This document shows positions 59,869 through 64,000 of a DNA stretch of 64,000 nucleotides, in pieces. The notes beneath the pieces are model-generated. The model was not told the origin of the DNA and did no database searches. It was given only the letters and a program-made list of their open reading frames with translations. A program made the position numbers and the translations under genes. The stretch spans positions 186,001 through 250,000 of the forward strand of contig NZ_MVHJ01000007.1 of the NCBI RefSeq assembly GCF_002086115.1. Direction: 5' to 3'. Source of the stretch: Mycolicibacterium bacteremicum. GTDB lineage: Bacteria; Actinomycetota; Actinomycetes; Mycobacteriales; Mycobacteriaceae. Numbering within the stretch: the first letter of the stretch is position 1; the number at the start of each line of letters is the position of its first letter.

Positions 59869-61395
59869 TCACACCACCCAGGCGGCGGTGTCCGGGGGCA
59901 ACGATCCGCCCGTCAGTGGCCCACAGGTGAGCAATACCTCGCCGGCCGGCAGCGGTATCGGCGCGTCTCCGGTGTTGAACACGCACGTCAACCCGCCCGG
60001 ACGCCGGAACGTTTGGGGCCCGAGCCATTCGACACCGTCACCGCTGAACTCCGGGCGGGTGGAACGCAGGTGGATCGCCCGCCGGTACAGTGCCAGCGTC
60101 GAGTTCGGATCACCGGATTGCGCCTCGACCGTCAGCGGCGCCCAGTCGGCCGGCATCGGCAGCCAGGTGTCCGCTGTCGACGAGAACCCATACGGGGGAG
60201 CAGATCCGCTCCACGGGACCGGCACCCGGCAGCCGTCGCGGCCGCGCTCGGACCGACCCGAGCGTTCCCAGACCGGGTCTTGGAGCACCTCGTCGGGCAG
60301 ATCCACGTTCGGCAGTCCGAGTTCCGCGCCGTTGTAGACGAATACCGATCCGGGCAGCGCCAGTTTCACCAGTGCCATCGCCCGCGCCCGGGCCAGCCCC
60401 TGAGAACCGTCGCCATAGCGCGAGACCTCGCGAACCACATCGTGATTGGACAGCGTCCAGGTCGGGGCGGCGCCGGCCAACGCGGCCGCGGCCAGTGAAT
60501 TGTCGATGGCCGTCCGAACCGCCACCGCATCGAAATCGGCCTGCACCAACTGGAAGTTGAAGCCCAGGTGCAACTCATCCGGGCGCAGGTATTTCGCGAA
60601 CTGCTCGTTGCCGTGCACCCAGATCTCGCCGACGGTCACCGCCTCGGGATAGTCGTCGAGCACCCGGCGGATGAACCGGTGGATGTCGTGCACCGCGTCG
60701 TTGTCGAACCGCGGATCGTCGGCCCTGTTGCGCAGCAACTGATTGTCGGTCAGATCCATATCGGGCAGGCCCGCCGGTTTGGCCATCCCGTGCGCCACGT
60801 CGATGCGGAACCCGTCGACACCACGGTCCAGCCAGAACCGCAGGGTCGCTTCGATATCGGCGAAGACCTCGGGGTGATCCCAGTTCAGGTCCGGCTGGGC
60901 CGAGTCGAACAGGTGCAGATACCACTGTCCGTCCGGCACCTGGGTCCAGGCCGGTCCGCCGAAGATCGACACCCAGTTGTTGGGCGGGCCGCCGTCGACG
61001 CCCGCACGGAAGATGAACCGGTCGCGCCGCGACGGGTCGGCGAGCGCCTCGACGAACCACGGATGCGCCGAGCTCACGTGATTGGGCACCAGGTCCATGG
61101 TGACCCGGATGCCGCGGTCGTGCGCCGCCGTGACCAACCGGTCCAGTGCGGCCAGATCGCCGAACAGCGGATCGATATCGCGCGGGTCGGACACGTCGTA
61201 GCCGTGATCGGCCATCGGCGAGACCATCACCGGGTTGAGCCACAGTGCCTGCACACCGAGGGCGTCCAGATAGTCCATCCGTGCGGTGATGCCGTCCAGA
61301 TCACCGACGCCGTCACCGTCGCTGTCGGCGAACGACCGGGGGTAGATCTGGTAGAACACCGCCCGCGACCACCAGGGACTCTTCGGTCGGCTCAT
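59869..61395 (-). CDS. aglA: GH13 alpha-glucosidase AglA
   Basis: A 508-residue GH13 glycosidase of the oligo-1,6-glucosidase/alpha-glucosidase group. Conserved regions: VTMDLVPNHVS (region I), GFRIDVAHGM with the nucleophile Asp (region II), TVGEIWVHG with acid/base Glu (region III), and LSNHDV with the transition-state Asp (region IV). It should release glucose from maltose-like or trehalose-derived oligosaccharides in the cytosol; no signal peptide. The start codon overlaps the glbO stop (ATGA), so it is translated with the haemoglobin gene. Confidence 0.92.
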   Translation of the reverse strand: MSRPKSPWWSRAVFYQIYPRSFADSDGDGVGDLDGITARMDYLDALGVQALWLNPVMVSPMADHGYDVSDPRDIDPLFGDLAALDRLVTAAHDRGIRVTMDLVPNHVSSAHPWFVEALADPSRRDRFIFRAGVDGGPPNNWVSIFGGPAWTQVPDGQWYLHLFDSAQPDLNWDHPEVFADIEATLRFWLDRGVDGFRIDVAHGMAKPAGLPDMDLTDNQLLRNRADDPRFDNDAVHDIHRFIRRVLDDYPEAVTVGEIWVHGNEQFAKYLRPDELHLGFNFQLVQADFDAVAVRTAIDNSLAAAALAGAAPTWTLSNHDVVREVSRYGDGSQGLARARAMALVKLALPGSVFVYNGAELGLPNVDLPDEVLQDPVWERSGRSERGRDGCRVPVPWSGSAPPYGFSSTADTWLPMPADWAPLTVEAQSGDPNSTLALYRRAIHLRSTRPEFSGDGVEWLGPQTFRRPGGLTCVFNTGDAPIPLPAGEVLLTCGPLTGGSLPPDTAAWVV

Positions 61396-61799
61396 CAGAA
61401 CGCGGAATTCACCATCGAGTCGGCGGCCATCTGGAAGTAGTCCAGCAACGCCTTGCGGTGCCGGTCGTCAAGGGTCTGCGAGTCGATCGAGGCGACCGCG
61501 GTGTGCATGCAGCGTAGCCAGGCGTCGCGCTCCAGGAAGCCGATCCGGAACGGCGAATGCCGCATCCGCAGCCGCGGGTGCCCGCGCTGATCGGAGTAGG
61601 TCCGCGGCCCGCCCCAGTACTGCTCCAGGAACAGCCGCAGCCGCTCCTCGGCCCCGTCGATATCGTCCTCGGGGTAGAGCGGGAGCAGGATCTCGTCCTC
61701 GCGCACCAGCTCGTAGAACTTGGCCACGATCGCGGTGAACGTCTCGTGGCCACCGACTTCGTCGTAGAACGAATGCTGCGGCTGGGTCACCGCACCCAT
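61395..61799 (-). CDS. glbO: Group II truncated haemoglobin GlbO
   Basis: A 134-residue trHbO that binds oxygen and has been linked to the membrane and respiratory chain in mycobacteria. The group-II hallmark stretch [34 protein letters not shown] contains the CD1 Tyr and distal-region residues; Trp G8 lies in [14 protein letters not shown] chose ATG 61799 because the M. tuberculosis protein is 128 residues; the longer frame to 61859 lacks family support. It is first in a two-gene operon with aglA and divergent from the HNH gene across about 150 nt. Confidence 0.94.
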   Translation of the reverse strand: MGAVTQPQHSFYDEVGGHETFTAIVAKFYELVREDEILLPLYPEDDIDGAEERLRLFLEQYWGGPRTYSDQRGHPRLRMRHSPFRIGFLERDAWLRCMHTAVASIDSQTLDDRHRKALLDYFQMAADSMVNSAF

Positions 61800-61951
61800 T
61801 GTTCCCGATCCCGTCCGCGCAGTCCGCGCAGGCTGCCCCGAGCCCCGCTCAGAGGCCATGTCACCCGATGTTCACCGGACTGACCAGCCAACACCGCCGA
61901 AATAGCCGTGCGAGCGATCACAAATCGTGGTGGACTGTCCTCGGAGGACGA

Positions 61952-62596
61952 ATGTCGCAGCGCAAGAAAAGCCCTGCTCGACGAGCGGGCTACCAGTACC
62001 CCACGGCCGTGGTCGCTTCTACTGCCGCGCGTTCCCTACAGGTCGCAGAGGCACCGCCCACCGTCGGACAGGGCTCGGTCTGGGGGCGACGACGGGTACT
62101 GCTGCTCAACTCGACCTACGAACCGCTGACCGCGCTCCCGATGCGTCGGGCGGTGATCATGCTGATGTGTGGCAAGGCCGACGTCGTGCACGACGACCCG
62201 TCCGGCCCGGTCATCCACTCCGCGACGCGCACCATCGTCGTCCCCTCGGTGATCCGGCTGCGCACCTTCGTCCGGGTGCCCTACCGGGCCCGTATCCCGA
62301 TGACCCGCGCCGCGCTGATGCACCGTGACCGGTTCCGGTGCGCCTACTGCGGGGGCAAGGCCGACACCGTCGACCACGTCATCCCGCGCAGCCGCGGTGG
62401 CGAGCACTCCTGGGAGAACTGCGTCGCGGCCTGCTCGGCGTGCAACCACCGCAAGGCCGACCGGCTGCTCGCCGAGCTGGGCTGGTCGCTGCGGTCGGCC
62501 CCGATGCCGCCCAAGGGGCAGCACTGGCGGCTGCTGTCCTCGGTGAAGGAACTCGACCCCGCCTGGGTCAGATATCTGGGTGAAGGCGCGGCGTGA
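61952..62596 (+). CDS. HNH endonuclease-domain protein (Rv2469c-like)
   Basis: A 214-residue protein with a basic N-terminus (SQRKKSPARRAGYQYP), a middle domain (RVLLLNSTYEPLTALPMRRAVIML) and a C-terminal HNH domain: CAYCGGKADTVDHVIPRSRGG, then ENCVAACSACNHRKADRL, with two CxxC zinc knuckles and the catalytic DH. The family is widespread in actinobacteria as a conserved housekeeping gene of unknown function. ATG 61952 has GGAGG upstream. Confidence 0.9.
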   Translation: MSQRKKSPARRAGYQYPTAVVASTAARSLQVAEAPPTVGQGSVWGRRRVLLLNSTYEPLTALPMRRAVIMLMCGKADVVHDDPSGPVIHSATRTIVVPSVIRLRTFVRVPYRARIPMTRAALMHRDRFRCAYCGGKADTVDHVIPRSRGGEHSWENCVAACSACNHRKADRLLAELGWSLRSAPMPPKGQHWRLLSSVKELDPAWVRYLGEGAA

Positions 62597-62621
62597 ACGA
62601 CGCTTGCGCTAGGTTTGCCTT

Positions 62622-62852
62622 GTGAGTACAGCACTTGCCCATGGCCTGATGGGTGGGATCCCCATCGTCATCTTCCTGGTGTTGGCCGCGCTGGCCTATC
62701 GCCACAAGGGACCGCACCCGGAGTCTTACAAGCTCGGCGACGAGTGGACCCACGATCCGATCCTGTGGGCAGCCGACGAGCCGGCCGATCATGGCCACGG
62801 CGGCCACGGCCATCACGTGACAGTGGGAGGTGGCGCAAGTGGCAAGTGGTAG
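62622..62852 (+). CDS. ctaJ: Cytochrome bcc-aa3 supercomplex subunit CtaJ-like
   Basis: A 76-residue single-span membrane protein: N-terminal helix [16 protein letters not shown], a conserved [23 protein letters not shown] stretch, and a His-rich tail (HGHGGHGHH) ending GGGASGKW. From memory this is the orthologue of the M. smegmatis MSMEG_4693 protein found in the III2-IV2 respiratory supercomplex structures. GTG 62622 is the start. The gene overlaps the next by 14 nt, and in those structures the neighbouring product is present as well. Confidence 0.75.
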   Translation: MSTALAHGLMGGIPIVIFLVLAALAYRHKGPHPESYKLGDEWTHDPILWAADEPADHGHGGHGHHVTVGGGASGKW

Positions 62853-63321
62853 CCATACCAACGAGATCGCCAGGACCAGCACCGATCTGGAGCTGCCCTA
62901 CGGCTACGCGCTGACCAGCAGCGGCCGCATCTCCGGTGTCACCGAACCCGGTGAGCTGTCCGTGCACTACCCGTTCTCGATCAAGGACCTCGTCGCCCTG
63001 GACAACGCGCTCAAGTACGGGTCGCGCTACGCCAAGGCACGCTTCGCGGTCTTCATCGGCGACCTCGGCGCGGACACCGCGGCCACGGCCCGCGAGCTGC
63101 TGGCCAAGGTGCCGACCGCCGACAACGCGGTGTTGCTGGCCGTATCGCCGAACCAGAAGGCCATCGAGGTCGTCTTCGGCTCCGAACTCAAGGGTCGCGG
63201 CGCCGAAACCGCCGCACCGCTCGGGGTGTCCGCCGCGCTCGGATCGCTGCGTGAGGGCAATCTGATCGACGCCCTGGTCAGCGCCGTCAACGTGATGTCC
63301 GCGGCGATCTCGCCGGCCTGA
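62839..63321 (+). CDS. DUF5130 protein, respiratory supercomplex factor (PRSAF1-like)
   Basis: A 160-residue TPM-like protein (Rv2468c/MSMEG_4692 type). The fold resembles the TPM domain: [29 protein letters not shown], then [17 protein letters not shown] and a C-terminal amphipathic segment. The M. smegmatis orthologue was seen bound to the bcc-aa3 supercomplex; the role is unproven. I chose GTG 62839 because GGGAGG lies 8 nt upstream; GTG 62830 is too close to that site. It is translationally coupled to ctaJ and ends at a strong hairpin. Confidence 0.78.
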   Translation: MASGSHTNEIARTSTDLELPYGYALTSSGRISGVTEPGELSVHYPFSIKDLVALDNALKYGSRYAKARFAVFIGDLGADTAATARELLAKVPTADNAVLLAVSPNQKAIEVVFGSELKGRGAETAAPLGVSAALGSLREGNLIDALVSAVNVMSAAISPA

Positions 63322-63332
63322 TCGACGCTGTA

Positions 63333-63368
63333 CACCCGGCCCTGGTACCTCGGTACCGGGGCCGGGTG
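63333..63368 (+). terminator. Hairpin terminator after the DUF5130 gene
   Basis: Perfect arms CACCCGGCCC and GGTACC, pairing with GGTACC and GGGCCGGGTG across one T-G wobble and a 2-nt loop (17 bp in total), then CATTTCAGG. It starts 11 nt after the stop codon and faces the leftward HNH gene. Confidence 0.8.
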
Positions 63369-63439
63369 CATTTCAGGCCGCAGTCGCCGAGGTTCACACC
63401 AGGAGCGGATACCGCGCGCGGCAGACCCCTGACGTGCGC

Positions 63440-63778
63440 TCAGGCCAGTTGCGCGCGAATCGCGACGTAGCGCTCCAGGAACAGCCGCTCGTCGAGACGC
63501 TTGCGGCGCATCCAGCCGGTGACCTCGTCATTGCACTTGCTGGCGTTGCACGCCGCGCAGGCGGGCACCACGTTCTCGATCGTGTAGCGCCCGCCGCGCG
63601 AGATCGCCATGACGCAGTCCCGCTGCATCGGCTTGCCCGTCACCCCACAGTAGGCGCAGCCGCCCCAGGCATCCTGGATGGCCGCCCACTGCGCGACGGT
63701 GAGGTCGTTGACGACCGCCTTGACGCGGCGGGTGCGCCGCCGGGCGGCGCGGGCTCTGCGCGAGTTGCTGACGGCCAC
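63440..63778 (-). CDS. Small HNH endonuclease-domain protein
   Basis: A 112-residue, strongly basic protein (N-terminus RRARAARRRTRRVKAVV) with an HNH core: CAYCGVTGKPMQRDCVMAISRGG, then IENVVPACAACNASKCND. The usual D-H pair is D-C here, so the first catalytic His is replaced by Cys, which questions nuclease activity. Two CxxC knuckles remain. The start is GTG 63778. It is downstream of pepN in the same direction, with the hairpin repeat between them. Confidence 0.82.
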   Translation of the reverse strand: MAVSNSRRARAARRRTRRVKAVVNDLTVAQWAAIQDAWGGCAYCGVTGKPMQRDCVMAISRGGRYTIENVVPACAACNASKCNDEVTGWMRRKRLDERLFLERYVAIRAQLA

Positions 63779-63795
63779 CGGGAAATCATGCGCGG

Positions 63796-63854
63796 CGAGG
63801 GTGCGATAACTCGGGTGCGCGAGCGGCGTGTCGGGGAGCAGACATGCACCCTCG
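63796..63854 (-). repeat. Gene-end hairpin repeat, copy 2
   Basis: Read on the reverse strand this 59-bp element aligns along its length with 9409-9469. It shares the central GACACGCCGCTCGCG block and the same outer arms, but with both arms changed (CGAGGGTGC with GCACCCTCG instead of CGAGCGTGC with GCACGCTCG). Pairing is retained. It lies between pepN (9 nt after its stop) and the HNH gene. Confidence 0.7.
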
Positions 63855-63863
63855 GCGGGGAGG

Positions 63864-64000
63864 TCAGCTGATGTCGTAGGCGCGGGCCTTCAGCGACCGC
63901 TCCACCCCGGCCCGACCCTCGAGCACCAGGCGGCGCAGCGCGGGCGGCACATCCGGACCGGACAGGAACGCATCGGCGGCGTCCAGCCCGCCCTGGCTGA
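63864..64000 (-). CDS. pepN: Aminopeptidase N C-terminus, cut by window edge
   Basis: The last 44 codons of a leftward gene ending KARAYDIS with TGA at 63864-63866. The peptide QGGLDAADAFLSGPDVPPALRRLVLEGRAG matches the C-terminal helical region of actinobacterial M1 aminopeptidases (ERAP1-like domain), and pepN (Rv2467) is the next gene in M. tuberculosis. The catalytic domain lies outside the window. Confidence 0.78.
   Translation of the reverse strand, partial: SQGGLDAADAFLSGPDVPPALRRLVLEGRAGVERSLKARAYDIS

Overview
The window is a contiguous piece of a high-GC actinobacterial chromosome, almost certainly a rapidly growing mycobacterium (Mycolicibacterium type). It carries a type I fatty acid synthase followed by acpS, the mycolate reductase cmrA, the L,D-transpeptidase ldtB, a large GarA-type NAD-glutamate dehydrogenase and the respiratory-supercomplex pair ctaJ/DUF5130. 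From memory, gene order follows M. tuberculosis H37Rv from fas (Rv2524c) down to pepN (Rv2467) in inverted orientation, with several local insertions and losses. Family names and Rv correspondences come from recognising the proteins; no database search was run.

Layout. 1-11.6 kb: fas (5' end cut by the window edge), acpS, an M20 peptidase, the peroxiredoxin bcp and a DUF3618 membrane protein. 11.6-12.9 kb: a less GC-rich, gene-poor islet with an orphan small exported protein, ending at tRNA-Lys. 13-17.7 kb: ldtB, a frameshifted SRPBCC gene with its DUF899 partner, an SDR, a lipoprotein and tRNA-His. 17.7-23 kb: orn, a HerA-like ATPase, cmrA, an MFS protein and a proline-rich MmpS-like membrane protein. 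23-33 kb: the leucine catabolic block. The TetR regulator bkaR diverges from accD1-accA1-fadE19-maoC-citE-like, followed by bkdABC. Together these encode oxidation of branched-chain keto acids, isovaleryl-CoA dehydrogenation, methylcrotonyl-CoA carboxylation, hydration and HMG-CoA cleavage. Two near-identical palindromes lie in the bkaR/accD1 promoter.

33-42 kb is the accessory and most unusual part. It holds a 1,097-residue secreted Gly/Ala-rich repeat protein without a PE domain. Next comes a leftward cluster of a bacteriophytochrome with a PP2C/SpoIIE phosphatase output, a small ABM-fold protein and a methyltransferase. A STAS-domain protein diverges from the phytochrome gene, and after it come a candidate structured RNA, tRNA-Arg and a PD-(D/E)XK nuclease gene interrupted by an in-frame stop. 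The phytochrome phosphatase plus STAS protein looks like a red/far-red-light-controlled partner-switching module.

42-64 kb returns to the conserved backbone. A lipid acylation operon (WS/DGAT, HAD-PlsC, plsB2) is followed by a CopD-CtaG membrane protein, a second PknB-like PASTA kinase, SSBb, ettA, gdh, a thioesterase, a conserved hypothetical, and aglA with glbO. The window ends with an HNH protein, ctaJ/DUF5130, a second HNH protein and the 3' end of pepN. Long palindromes sit at several gene ends, and two of them (9.4 kb and 63.8 kb) are diverged copies of one hairpin element with compensatory base changes.
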